From Prevotella sp. (GTDB taxonomy: Bacteria > Bacteroidota > Bacteroidia > Bacteroidales > Bacteroidaceae): a stretch of 45,755 nt of DNA. Positions 17,944 to 26,110 of the stretch are shown one piece after another. Position numbers and translations under genes: made by a program. Where the stretch lies: NCBI GenBank assembly GCA_022788105.1, contig JALEVZ010000048.1, positions 1 to 45,755 on the forward strand. The letters run 5' to 3'. Position 1 is the stretch's first letter. Every line of letters begins with the position of its first letter. The notes under the pieces were generated by a model. It saw nothing but the letters and a program-made list of their open reading frames with translations. It was not told the origin of the DNA and ran no database searches.

Positions 17944-19512
17944 TCATTCTCTCCTCTGCTTCGCCGACGCTATGCCGAGCTGTTCGCGATATTTAGACAC
18001 GGTGCGGCGCGCCACGGGGCATCCGCGCTCCGCCATGAGTCGTGAGAGCGCTTCGTCGCTGTAGGGAGCGGACTTGTCTTCGTGGTCTACGATGTCGCGC
18101 AGCGTGAGTTTTATGCTGCGTGATGACAGCTCGTCGCCGTTCTCGCCCGTGAAGCTGGAGTTGAAGAAGAACTTCAGCGGGAACACGCCCCAGTTGGTCT
18201 GAACATATTTCACGCTGCACACGCGCGACACGGTAGATATGTCAAGCCCGGTCTTGGCGGCAATGTCTTTGAGCACCATGGGGCGCAGGTCTGCCTCGTC
18301 GCCGTCGGCGAAGAAGCGGCGCTGCCATTCCACGATGGCCGCCATGGTCTTGGTGAGCGTGGCGCGGCGCTGGCGTATCGCCTCAATATATCCTTGCGCC
18401 TTCTCCACCTTCTCCTTAGCGTAGAGCAGCGCCTCCTTGTCTTGACGGCTCATGCCGCGGCGGTTGTTGCGATAGGTCTCCACCATCTCTGCAAACGACG
18501 GCGACACCTTCAGCTCCGGCACCTCGCCACTGTTCAGATACATGCGTGTGGTGCCGTCGTCGAGCGTCTCCACCACAAAGTCGGGCGTCACCTGTTGCAG
18601 GCTGCGACCCTCCGCCTCGCCGAGTGCGGCGCCGGGCTTGGGGTTGAGGCGGCGTATCTCGTTGCGGAAGTCGTCGAACGTGTCGTCGCTCATGTGGTAG
18701 GTCTTGCGCAGCGCGTCCCAGTGTTTGGCTATGAAGTCTTTGTAGCTGTCGGTGAGGATGCGTGTGGTGAGGCGCACCACGGGTGTCTGCTCACGTCGCT
18801 GGAGCTGTAGCAGCAGACACTCGCGCAGGTCGGCGGCGCCGATGCCTGCCGGGTCGAAGGTTTTGAGCAGGTCCATCATACGCTGCACATCGGCGGGCGT
18901 ACACTCCACGTTTTGGAATATCTCTAACTCGTCGCACAGCGTGTCGGCGTCTTTGCGTAGCAGTCCGTCACTGTCGAGCGACCCTATGACATAGTCTATT
19001 ATAGAACATTCGCGCGGTGTGATGTCTTGTTCGCCCACCTGCTCGCGCAGTTTGTCGTAGAACGAAGTAGTGTCGCCCCATACCATCTCCTCATAGTCGG
19101 CGTTGTCGGTGGAGCTGTTGGGATGGAACGACGGTGGCATCTCGTCGTCGCGGCCTATACCTTCGAGGGCGTCGTCGAGGGCGGAGGCACGCTCCTCACG
19201 CTCGCGTTCGCGGCGATACTCCTCGTCGGGTGCCTGCTCACGGCTGTCGGTAGACATAGCGTCGCGGCTGTCGGCACTGACGGGGCCGCGGCTGTCGTCG
19301 CCGTCGGCAGTGCTCGCGTAGCCCTCTGCCTGGTCAAATCCGTCTGCCGACGCCACCTCCAGCGCCGGATTGTCGTCGAGCTCGGCGCGCACATTCTCCT
19401 CCAGCTCTGCCACGGGCATCTCTGTGAGGCGCACCTGTAGCATCTGTTGCTGCGTGAGGCGCTGCACCTGCTGGAGCTTCTGTTCCTGCGTCTGTATGAG
19501 TTCTTGAGCCAT
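17944..19512 (-). CDS. rpoN: RNA polymerase sigma-54 factor
   Basis: A 522-residue sigma-54. The glutamine/leucine-rich N-terminal activator-interaction region (LQQVQRLTQQQMLQV) is followed by an acidic linker (about 60-145), a core-binding domain, and the C-terminal DNA-binding domain ending with the RpoN box ARRTVSKYRE (about 501-510), which contacts the -24 promoter element. Length is normal. Sigma-54 promoters need an enhancer-binding ATPase; none is encoded in this window. A TACCTTTGC box lies upstream on the minus strand, giving a leader of ~190 nt that contains the R3 hairpin at 19617-19669. Confidence 0.97.
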   Translation of the reverse strand: MAQELIQTQEQKLQQVQRLTQQQMLQVRLTEMPVAELEENVRAELDDNPALEVASADGFDQAEGYASTADGDDSRGPVSADSRDAMSTDSREQAPDEEYRREREREERASALDDALEGIGRDDEMPPSFHPNSSTDNADYEEMVWGDTTSFYDKLREQVGEQDITPRECSIIDYVIGSLDSDGLLRKDADTLCDELEIFQNVECTPADVQRMMDLLKTFDPAGIGAADLRECLLLQLQRREQTPVVRLTTRILTDSYKDFIAKHWDALRKTYHMSDDTFDDFRNEIRRLNPKPGAALGEAEGRSLQQVTPDFVVETLDDGTTRMYLNSGEVPELKVSPSFAEMVETYRNNRRGMSRQDKEALLYAKEKVEKAQGYIEAIRQRRATLTKTMAAIVEWQRRFFADGDEADLRPMVLKDIAAKTGLDISTVSRVCSVKYVQTNWGVFPLKFFFNSSFTGENGDELSSRSIKLTLRDIVDHEDKSAPYSDEALSRLMAERGCPVARRTVSKYREQLGIASAKQRRE

Positions 19513-19616
19513 TGTGCTTTATATGGTGTCTGTTTCTGAATCTTTGTCTTGGGCGTGCAGAGCGTCACTGCGTCTTGGCTGTTGCAGCAAGCCACAGACC
19601 TGCACGCCTGTTGCTG

Positions 19617-19669
19617 AAGTTTCGCAAGCCGTAAACACGCTATTAGCATGTCTTAAACACGCGAAACTT
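19617..19669. repeat. R3 inverted-repeat element (AAGTTTCGC...GCGAAACTT), copy 1
   Basis: A 53-bp segment bounded by AAGTTTCGC (19617-19625) and its exact complement GCGAAACTT (19661-19669). It lies in the rpoN leader. The same end sequence occurs at 20140 and at 33155/33339. Confidence 0.7.
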
Positions 19670-19701
19670 AAACAATATTATAATATTGGTGTCTGCACAG
19701 T

Positions 19702-19710
19702 GCAAAGGTA
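19702..19710 (-). promoter_or_regulatory. -7 promoter box for rpoN
   Basis: The minus strand reads TACCTTTGC, matching TAnnTTTGC, with a T-rich stretch at the -33 distance. It lies ~190 nt upstream of the rpoN start. Confidence 0.6.
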
Positions 19711-19796
19711 GTGCAAAAAAACAAATAAGGAAAAAAAAGCACACTAATTTTTCGATGTCCCCTTTTTACCTTCCCTCCCATCTCCTCCATCCACGG

Positions 19797-19900
19797 CCCT
19801 CTCCCCGGCGGGGAGAGACGGAGAGGGGCTTTCTTTGCCTTTAACCTCCCATCTCCTCCATCAACGGCCCTCTCCCCGGCGGGGAGAGATGGCGCGGGAC
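19797..19900. repeat. Solo R1 arm units (71-bp tandem)
   Basis: One full and one partial copy of the R1-arm unit (starts 19797 and 19868), with the same CATCTCCTCCATCAACGG linker as the array at 16489-16683. No R1 core is present, so this is an arm-only remnant. Confidence 0.75.
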
Positions 19901-19971
19901 TGTTTTCGTTTTGTTAACACTGTGGTCCAAAAATAATTTCTTTATGGTAATATTATTTCCATACTTACCAC

Positions 19972-19980
19972 TACCTTTGC
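19972..19980 (+). promoter_or_regulatory. Possible promoter for the hypothetical/M15 peptidase pair
   Basis: TACCTTTGC matches the -7 consensus and lies 239 nt before the start at 20219. No good -33 element is visible. A leader from here would include the R3 hairpin at 20131-20186. Confidence 0.4.
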
Positions 19981-20130
19981 CACCGCAACAAAGCATAATG
20001 TTTAACCTATAAAAACCAAAACCATAAGAGACATGTAACACATACACACGCAGAACTACGCTTTATTTTCATGCACGTGTGTCCCCTCCCATCGTGGCGG
20101 GGGCACATTTTTAACTTTAAACTAACATCA

Positions 20131-20186
20131 TTTTAACTAAAGTTTCGCAAGTTCCTGCTTCAGCAAGAACTTGCTGTCAGTTAAAA
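20131..20186. repeat. R3 hairpin, copy 2, upstream of the hypothetical gene
   Basis: A nested hairpin: TTTTAACT (20131-20138) pairs with AGTTAAAA (20179-20186), and inside it GCAAGTTC (20147-20154) pairs with GAACTTGC (20167-20174). It begins AAGTTTCGC (20140-20148), as in the other R3 copies, and ends 33 nt before the start codon, so it could act in the 5' leader. Confidence 0.7.
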
Positions 20187-20218
20187 TTTTAATTAAAACA
20201 GAAAGGAAGAAAAGAAAA

Positions 20219-20662
20219 ATGATTCAAGCTAATCAGTTCGTAATATGTCATCTGCCGGAAGGCAAGAAGAGCATGCTATCACCCGAACAACTCGAAGAGG
20301 GCAAGCGACGACTCGTAAGCCAAGCCCTCGGGTGGCTAAACCTTGACGAGACGGCAAGGGCACAGTGGCTCGGCACGAAGACCGACCTACTGGAGATAGT
20401 GCGCTACGTCTATGAGTCGCAACTCGTAGTGGCAAAAGACGGGCGCCCGGCATCGTTTAGATGGCTCGCCATGATGTTTGCACAGAAGCTGCACACGAGC
20501 TTCGCCGACGACACTCTCTACCGTCTCAGCTACCAGGCGGAGAGTCGCAAGGGGGTCATCATGCCCACCATGTTGTGGCGCTACACGTGGCGCATGTTCG
20601 TGGCGATGAACCCCGACCCGCTCCAAAACCTCGTCGTCTGTCTCTCGCCACACAAGGCTTAA
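20219..20662 (+). CDS. Hypothetical protein, 147 aa
   Basis: I do not recognise the family. I start it at the ATG following AAAGGAAGAAAAGAAAA, giving MIQANQFVICHLPEGKKS; the ORF-track start 16 codons upstream lies in the R3 hairpin. The protein is soluble, helix-rich and without a signal peptide; an Arg/Trp-rich segment (PTMLWRYTWRMF) lies near the C-terminus. The M15 peptidase gene follows after 14 nt, so the two are probably co-transcribed. In Bacteroidales, small cytoplasmic proteins next to cell-wall hydrolase genes are common, but that gives no function here. Confidence 0.7.
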   Translation: MIQANQFVICHLPEGKKSMLSPEQLEEGKRRLVSQALGWLNLDETARAQWLGTKTDLLEIVRYVYESQLVVAKDGRPASFRWLAMMFAQKLHTSFADDTLYRLSYQAESRKGVIMPTMLWRYTWRMFVAMNPDPLQNLVVCLSPHKA

Positions 20663-20676
20663 CCCTCTCTCCTACC

Positions 20677-21273
20677 ATGAACACAAACATAAAAACAAGT
20701 ACAAACACAACCATGAACACGAATATAAAGAATTTGAACACAAAAACTTTGAACATGAACATAAACACCTTGTCACGCGCCGACGCCGTACACGCCAAGT
20801 CGCGCATAGCCGCAGCAGAACGAGCACGCATAGCGCCACCCGACACCCGTCTGTCCGAACACTTCACGCTGAGAGAGTTTACCGACTCTGGCACGGCGCG
20901 ACAACACAACATCGACAACACGCCGCAGCCCATACATATAGAACGGCTACGCGCCCTCTGCCAGCAGTCGCTCGAACCGCTCCGCCGACGGTTTGGCGCG
21001 ATACGCGTCACAAGCGGATATCGCAGTCAGCGCCTCAACGCCCTCGTGGGTGGCGCGCCGACAAGCCAACACACCATGGGCGAGGCGGCAGACATACACA
21101 CCGGCGGACGCGAGACGTCGCAGAAGATGTATGACTACGCACGCCAGCATGTGCCTTACGACCAGCTCATACTCGAGCGCAAAGTCTCGCACGGCACCTA
21201 TTGGCTGCACCTCAGCCTACGCTCCGACCGCCCCGGCAACCGCCACGAGGCGTTCCAGCTCACGGTGAAGTAG
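20677..21273 (+). CDS. M15-family zinc peptidase (D-Ala-D-Ala carboxypeptidase-like)
   Basis: A 198-residue protein of the peptidase M15_3 type (D,D-/L,D-peptidase fold acting on peptidoglycan peptides). Zinc-site motifs are seen: VTSGYRSQRLNALVGG, then SQHTMGEAADIH (His and Asp ligands, about 130-141) and the final histidine in GTYWLHLSLR (about 170-179). There is no signal peptide, so export by another route or a phage/lysis-type origin is possible. The first ~30 residues are low-complexity (MNTNIKTSTNTTMNTNI) with several in-frame ATGs (20677, 20713, 20752), so the start is uncertain. It is convergent with the paralogue pair downstream. Confidence 0.85.
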   Translation: MNTNIKTSTNTTMNTNIKNLNTKTLNMNINTLSRADAVHAKSRIAAAERARIAPPDTRLSEHFTLREFTDSGTARQHNIDNTPQPIHIERLRALCQQSLEPLRRRFGAIRVTSGYRSQRLNALVGGAPTSQHTMGEAADIHTGGRETSQKMYDYARQHVPYDQLILERKVSHGTYWLHLSLRSDRPGNRHEAFQLTVK

Positions 21274-21298
21274 CAAACGAAAAACGCGCGCTGTAAAA

Positions 21299-21336
21299 AG
21301 GCTCACAAGTTAGCGGCGACACTAACCTGCGAGCCT
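21299..21336. terminator. Nested hairpin between convergent genes
   Basis: AGGCTC (21299-21304) pairs with GAGCCT (21331-21336) and, inside it, GTTAG (21309-21313) with CTAAC (21322-21326). It lies between the M15 peptidase stop and the convergent paralogue stop. There is no T-run, so intrinsic termination is doubtful. Confidence 0.4.
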
Positions 21337-21360
21337 CGTGCGAGCGTCTGATGACAAACG

Positions 21361-22674
21361 CTATTTCCTCGGAAACGTTGTCTTGTCCTTTACCATCATT
21401 CCATTTACGTCTCCAATAAAGCCCATCGACTTGGCATAGTCGGGGAGGTATTTAACAATTTTGACATCCTCGCCGCCAAACACAATGTTTTCGGGAAATC
21501 CGATGATAGAGCGCATATAGTAGTTGAAAGCTATGCTGCTTATCGTGGAGCAGTCTTCTGCAAACGAATAGCTCACCATGCAGCCCCAGTTAAGGGGCGA
21601 CGACTCTCGGGTATAGTTTAAGGTTTCGCCATTCTGCAACTTCGGACCGTCTGATGACCTGAAAGCAAAGTTAGCAGATTGCCTATATGGGAAATATTCT
21701 ATCTTGAAGCCATTGCAGGTCTGCGACTTAAACAGCAGTTGTGGGTCAAGACTCTTTATAGACATCGGCGGTATGGCTATCACGCGCTGCGAATAGGTGG
21801 TGTTCACCGTGGTATTGCTCTTGTTGCTTCCCACACCTATGCCACCAGCAAGGGTGCCTATTGCTCCGCCTACGCCAAGTGCTCCTGCTACAGCGCCGAG
21901 ATTCACCCCGACACCTGAACCGTCGGTCTGGCTTGACGAACTGGAAGAGGGAATGTAATAAGCCTCTGCTATGCCGTTGCGCATGAAGAAGCTGTTGCCC
22001 AAGTCTATATATATCGTTCTGTTCGTCTTGTTTTTTACTTGAATCTGCATCGCTGGTTTGTCATAATTAACCAGATTCTCCGAGAACGTCAATTTGTTTA
22101 CGCCGTTCTGACTAATAAGCACATCCAGCTTCGTATTCAACCCATTCGGATAATTGAGTTGTCCTGTCTTGGTGATTATCTCGATGTCGTCATTTACCAA
22201 CTGCGAGTCCTCCCCATAGCCTATTACTGCATACAGCAGTCCGGCATTGCCGCCCTTCTTACCAACATACTCTGGAGCATAAGTGTTAGAGTAAGCTATC
22301 AGCTCTTCGCTGCGTTTCTGCGACGCCGCGCTGACCGTAGCCTGGGGAGCACCCTGCGAAGCCACAGCCGATTGCTGCGCAGGAGAAGATGCCTGCGCAG
22401 GAGAAGGAGTAGAAGAAGTTGCGCTGCTTGGCTGGGCGCCATTGCCCAGGTCATACTTCGTGCCGTCCTTTCGTTTTATCATAAACACGTCAGCCTTGTT
22501 GATGCGCAAAATCGCAGCATCTGCCTTATCCTCTGATTTATAAAACACGGCATTGGTGCCAACCTCTACTTCGTACACATTCTTCACATCGCCATTATTG
22601 GTTATCAACACATCCTGTGCATACGCGCTTACCCCTGCCATCAGAGAGCAAGCAAAAAATATTAGCTTCTTCAT
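21361..22674 (-). CDS. Secreted hypothetical protein, tandem paralogue 1
   Basis: A 437-residue exported protein of unknown function. The signal peptide is MKKLIFFACSLMAGVSAYAQ. A ~60-residue beta-rich domain follows (DVLITNNGDVKNVYEVEVG ... IKRKDGTKYDLGNG), which resembles the short 'trigger factor-like' surface domain common in Bacteroidota exported proteins. Then come a Ser/Pro/Ala-rich linker (PSSATSSTPSPAQ), a region with VKNKTNRTIYIDLGNSFFMRNG, a glycine/alanine-rich stretch (VNLGAVAGALGVGGAIGTLAGG, about 256-277) that could enter membranes, and a beta-rich C-terminus. It lies 42 bp downstream of its paralogue, without a promoter of its own, so the pair is likely one transcript. Confidence 0.8.
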   Translation of the reverse strand: MKKLIFFACSLMAGVSAYAQDVLITNNGDVKNVYEVEVGTNAVFYKSEDKADAAILRINKADVFMIKRKDGTKYDLGNGAQPSSATSSTPSPAQASSPAQQSAVASQGAPQATVSAASQKRSEELIAYSNTYAPEYVGKKGGNAGLLYAVIGYGEDSQLVNDDIEIITKTGQLNYPNGLNTKLDVLISQNGVNKLTFSENLVNYDKPAMQIQVKNKTNRTIYIDLGNSFFMRNGIAEAYYIPSSSSSSQTDGSGVGVNLGAVAGALGVGGAIGTLAGGIGVGSNKSNTTVNTTYSQRVIAIPPMSIKSLDPQLLFKSQTCNGFKIEYFPYRQSANFAFRSSDGPKLQNGETLNYTRESSPLNWGCMVSYSFAEDCSTISSIAFNYYMRSIIGFPENIVFGGEDVKIVKYLPDYAKSMGFIGDVNGMMVKDKTTFPRK

Positions 22675-22716
22675 GAATGCTTGATTTTCAAGATATATAT
22701 AAACTGCTATTAATTC

Positions 22717-24033
22717 TTATTTGTCGCCACGCTTGAATACATCATTCTTTGGAAGGAGTTTGCTCACGCCTTCCACCACCTGACCGACAAACGCTGTGCA
22801 CTTTTTAAAATCAGGAATAACCTTTGGAAGCTTTGTACAGATAAATTTCGGATAGCCACTGGATTTTGCAAAACCAACAATACGGCGCAAATGCAAGTTA
22901 AACGACAGGCTTTTCTCATTTTGGCATGTCTCCGTGTCTGAATAAGAAACTAAGAAAGCAAACTTGATTGGAGATGTACCTTCTGAGAAATCATGAGTCT
23001 CACCATTCATATAGTTTCCATCTGCCTTTGTGGCAAAAGAAAATGCAGGAACCCAATTGTTAGGTCTCGAAGAATCAATATACAAGCCGTCGCAAGCTTT
23101 ATACTTATATGGATCCGGAAACAGAAGTTGGTTATCAAGCTCCTTGACAGACATTGGCGGGACGGCAACGACACGCTGGGAAAAAGTTGTACTAACGGAA
23201 CCAGACGTATTTCCACCACCTACATTTACTCCACCGGCAAGCGTTCCTAATGCTCCACCGACTCCAATAGCACCGGCTACGGCTCCAAGGTTAACACTTG
23301 CTCCGGAGGAACTTGAGCTACTCGTTGATGTTGAAGTAGGAATATAATATGCTGTAGCTACTCCGTTTCGCATTATGAAGGAATTTCCTAAATCGACATA
23401 AAGTGTCCTGTTTGTCTTGTTTTTAAGACACAGCTTAAAAACGGGGTTAGAATAATAGGCACTAAAGTCAATAAAAGTAGCCCCACCATCACCATTATTC
23501 AGTGCACCAACCAAACTATTACGTGCAGCAGCAGCAGTTAAAGCACTTGAACCAATAAAACATTCAATTTCCAAGTCATCATTAACTAACTGTGAACCGT
23601 TGCCGTAGCCCATGATACAAAACACACGGTCGCAGTCTTTCTTCGTGTCCGTGCCGACATACTCCGGATTAAAGTCATTAGCCTGGCTGATTATCTCATC
23701 ATTCCTCTTCTTAGACTCTGCAGAAATCGATGCCGTCTGCGAAGACGGTGCCTGCGCAGGAGAAGGAGTAGAAGAAGTTGCGCTGCTTGGTTGGGCGCCA
23801 TTGCCCAGGTCATACTTCGTGCCGTCCTTCCGCTTTATCATTATCACGTCGTCTTTCTTTATGCGCAATGTTGGAGCATCAGCCTTGTCTGCCTCTTTAT
23901 AAAACACCGTAGAAGGCCCGACCTCAACATCATACACCTTCTTCACATCACCCTCTTGGGTTATCAACACATCCTGTGCATACGCGCTTACCCCTGCCAT
24001 CAGAGAGCAAGCAAAAATCATAAGTTTCTTCAT
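22717..24033 (-). CDS. Secreted hypothetical protein, tandem paralogue 2
   Basis: A 438-residue paralogue with the same layout: signal peptide MKKLMIFACSLMAGVSAYAQ, beta-rich N-domain, Ser/Pro linker, LKNKTNRTLYVDLGNSFIMRNG block, Gly-rich hydrophobic stretch (VNLGAVAGAIGVGGALGTLAGG), and SQRVVAVPPMSVKELDNQLLF. DNA is nearly identical to paralogue 1 in the signal peptide and linker, but the middle and 3' parts are diverged and more AT-rich. A strong promoter precedes it (24056-24086). The function is unknown; a surface or periplasmic role is likely from the signal peptide. Confidence 0.8.
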   Translation of the reverse strand: MKKLMIFACSLMAGVSAYAQDVLITQEGDVKKVYDVEVGPSTVFYKEADKADAPTLRIKKDDVIMIKRKDGTKYDLGNGAQPSSATSSTPSPAQAPSSQTASISAESKKRNDEIISQANDFNPEYVGTDTKKDCDRVFCIMGYGNGSQLVNDDLEIECFIGSSALTAAAARNSLVGALNNGDGGATFIDFSAYYSNPVFKLCLKNKTNRTLYVDLGNSFIMRNGVATAYYIPTSTSTSSSSSSGASVNLGAVAGAIGVGGALGTLAGGVNVGGGNTSGSVSTTFSQRVVAVPPMSVKELDNQLLFPDPYKYKACDGLYIDSSRPNNWVPAFSFATKADGNYMNGETHDFSEGTSPIKFAFLVSYSDTETCQNEKSLSFNLHLRRIVGFAKSSGYPKFICTKLPKVIPDFKKCTAFVGQVVEGVSKLLPKNDVFKRGDK

Positions 24034-24055
24034 AAATGTTTACTTTTGTAACATA

Positions 24056-24086
24056 CAAAAATAAACATTAATCTTCAATCGGCAAA
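24056..24086 (-). promoter_or_regulatory. Full -33/-7 promoter for the paralogue pair
   Basis: On the minus strand: TTTG (24086-24083), 19 nt, then TATTTTTG (24063-24056). This matches both parts of the Bacteroidota consensus with exact spacing. The leader would be about 15 nt. Confidence 0.8.
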
Positions 24087-24197
24087 ACGCCAAAATCGCA
24101 CAAATGGCTTAAACGGTCGGCTACGCGGTTTATGTGGTCAAAAATAATGCTTATGTGGTAAAAAAAAATTGCGGAGCCTTGTCACTACGCACGCCGT

Positions 24198-24243
24198 CAA
24201 CGCCCATCATCGCCACCAGACAACGCCCATCATCGCCACCAGA
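24198..24243. repeat. Perfect 23-bp tandem duplication
   Basis: CAACGCCCATCATCGCCACC plus AGA occurs twice head to tail (24198-24220, 24221-24243), in the region between the divergent paralogue and DUF4294 promoters. The rest of 24034-24380 holds only the two promoters and two TTATGTGGT copies. Confidence 0.8.
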
Positions 24244-24366
24244 CACACAGATTCGCTGTGGAAACGCGCGCTGTGAGAGAGGGAGGGAGTAGCGTGACGA
24301 CACCAGCGAAGACTATCGCTTAACTTAAAAAATGCCTTATTCTGTCATTTTCTCAAATATAAATGT

Positions 24367-24374
24367 TATTTTTG
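24367..24374 (+). promoter_or_regulatory. -7 box abutting the DUF4294 start (leaderless?)
   Basis: TATTTTTGC starts at 24367, only 14 nt before the ATG at 24381. With a start site usually ~7 nt after the box, the mRNA would begin at or just before the ATG. Confidence 0.55.
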
Positions 24375-24380
24375 CACCAC

Positions 24381-25028
24381 ATGACAAGAATAGTCTTAAT
24401 CGCCATATTATCGTTGCTCGCCACGCTGCACGCCGCAGCGCAGACCGACCATGTGCAGCTACGCGTACACCCCGAAGACCGCGAAGTGAACATGGACGAC
24501 CCCACGTTTGTGCCCATGGTGAAGGTGGGCAAAGCCCTCGACCGCGGCGACAGCATACAGTACGTGGAGCTGAACCCCGTGTACTGCTACCCCACGCCCG
24601 TGTTCAAAAACGCGAAGCAGCGCGCAGCATACAACCGCCTGGTCTACAACGTGAAGAAGGTGCTGCCCATAGCCAAAGAGGTGAACACCCTCATCATAGA
24701 GACCTACGACGTGTTGCAGACCCTCCCCGACAAACGGGCGAAAGACCAGCACCTGAAAATTGTGGAACGAGAGATAAAGCGCGAATACACGCCACGCATG
24801 AAAAAGCTGACCTACCAGCAGGGCAAGCTGCTCATAAAGCTCGTCTACCGCGAGTGCAACTCATCCTCATACCAGCTCATACAGGCGTTTCTCGGACCCA
24901 TACGCGCCGGCTTCTACCAGGCGTTCGCCGCACTCTTCGGCGCCAGCCTCACCAAGAAATATGACCCCGAAGGCACCGACCGCATGACCGAGCGCGTAGT
25001 CAGAATGGTGGAGGCGGGGCAGATATAA
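24381..25028 (+). CDS. DUF4294-family secreted protein
   Basis: A 215-residue member of the Bacteroidota family DUF4294, of unknown function. I place the start at MTRIVLIAILSLLATLHAAAQ, a clear signal peptide; the ORF-track start six codons earlier lies within the promoter box. The conserved C-terminal block is seen: YNRLVYNVKKVLPIAKEV, YTPRMKKLTYQQGKLLIKL, then AFLGPIRAGFYQAFAALFG and KYDPEGTDRMTERVVRMVE. The helical, basic character and signal peptide suggest a periplasmic protein. The restriction-modification genes begin 70 nt downstream on the same strand. Confidence 0.9.
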   Translation: MTRIVLIAILSLLATLHAAAQTDHVQLRVHPEDREVNMDDPTFVPMVKVGKALDRGDSIQYVELNPVYCYPTPVFKNAKQRAAYNRLVYNVKKVLPIAKEVNTLIIETYDVLQTLPDKRAKDQHLKIVEREIKREYTPRMKKLTYQQGKLLIKLVYRECNSSSYQLIQAFLGPIRAGFYQAFAALFGASLTKKYDPEGTDRMTERVVRMVEAGQI

Positions 25029-25098
25029 GCCACCAGTAAGACACAAGACAACCATTTGTAACAAAGACATTTACTTGCAACAAAGACAAAAAGCGACT

Positions 25099-26064
25099 AT
25101 GACAAAAGCGAAACCATTTATCAAGTGGGTCGGCGGTAAGAGCCAACTCATAAACCAGCTGGACGAGAAACTGCCAGCCGACTTTGATAATTGGCACAAT
25201 GTGACATACATCGAACCGTTTGTAGGCGGAGGAGCCATGCTCTTCTACATGCTCCAACGTTACCCCAACATCCGCCAGGCGGTAATCAACGACATAAACC
25301 CAGACCTCACCACCTGCTACAAAACGGTAAGAGACCACGCGCAGCTGCTTGTCGAGTCGCTGAAAGACATGGAGCAGACCTACCTCTCCATACTTGACGA
25401 AGAGCAGCGAAAAGAGTTTTTTCTCACCATACGCGAGCGCTACAACAGCAAGTCTGCTGACGCAATAGAAAACACCACCATGTTCTTCTTCCTAAACAGA
25501 ACATGCTTCAACGGGCTGTATCGTGTCAACAAGAAAGGACTCTTCAACGTGCCTTTCGGCAGATACAAAAGACCTACCATCTGCGACCCCGACACCATAC
25601 GCAAAGACAGCGAACTGCTACAACGGGTCGAGATATTGACTGGCGACTTTGAAAAGACATTTACACACGCTCAAGGACAGACGTTTTTCTACTTCGACCC
25701 GCCATACCGCCCACTTAGCAACACGTCAAGCTTCAACAGCTATGTGAAAGAAGCGTTCAACGACGATGCACAAATACGGCTGAAGACCTACTGCGACCGC
25801 ATCAGCGACAAAGGCCACGAATTTATGCTCAGCAACTCTGACAGCAGGAGCAAGAACACGGAAGACGACTTCTTCGACCAACTCTATGCCGCCTACCACA
25901 TAGACCGAGTGTGGGCGTCGCGCAGCATAAACTCAAACCCTGAGAAGAGAGGCAAGCTGACCGAGATAGTAGTGCGCAACTATCACGCCACGAAAGCCGC
26001 GCCCAACACCTGCACACACAAACCCATACCCTGTCTGCAAGCAGTAGAGGCGGAAGCCTATTAA
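25099..26064 (+). CDS. dpnM: GATC adenine-N6 methyltransferase, Dam/DpnM type
   Basis: A 321-residue alpha-class DNA adenine methyltransferase (Dam/M.DpnM/M.MboA group), expected to methylate A in double-stranded GATC. Motif order is alpha-class: FIKWVGGKSQLI (about 6-17, motif X), YIEPFVGGGAML (about 36-47, SAM-binding motif I), and FYFDPPYRPLS (about 197-207, catalytic motif IV). I use the second ATG (MTKAKPFIKW); the ORF-track start is eight codons earlier. It is the first gene of a three-gene cassette followed by the endonuclease after 46 nt. The specificity call rests on family resemblance and on the DpnII-like endonuclease next to it. Confidence 0.93.
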   Translation: MTKAKPFIKWVGGKSQLINQLDEKLPADFDNWHNVTYIEPFVGGGAMLFYMLQRYPNIRQAVINDINPDLTTCYKTVRDHAQLLVESLKDMEQTYLSILDEEQRKEFFLTIRERYNSKSADAIENTTMFFFLNRTCFNGLYRVNKKGLFNVPFGRYKRPTICDPDTIRKDSELLQRVEILTGDFEKTFTHAQGQTFFYFDPPYRPLSNTSSFNSYVKEAFNDDAQIRLKTYCDRISDKGHEFMLSNSDSRSKNTEDDFFDQLYAAYHIDRVWASRSINSNPEKRGKLTEIVVRNYHATKAAPNTCTHKPIPCLQAVEAEAY

Positions 26065-26110
26065 GGCACAAACGTGCAGTCACAACCAGTAATCCATAAC
26101 CTATTGACAT

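Noticed and set aside
20461-20676. N-terminal extension of the M15 peptidase ORF to 20461
   Set aside because: It overlaps the preceding gene in another frame; the ATG at 20677 fits the operon spacing better.
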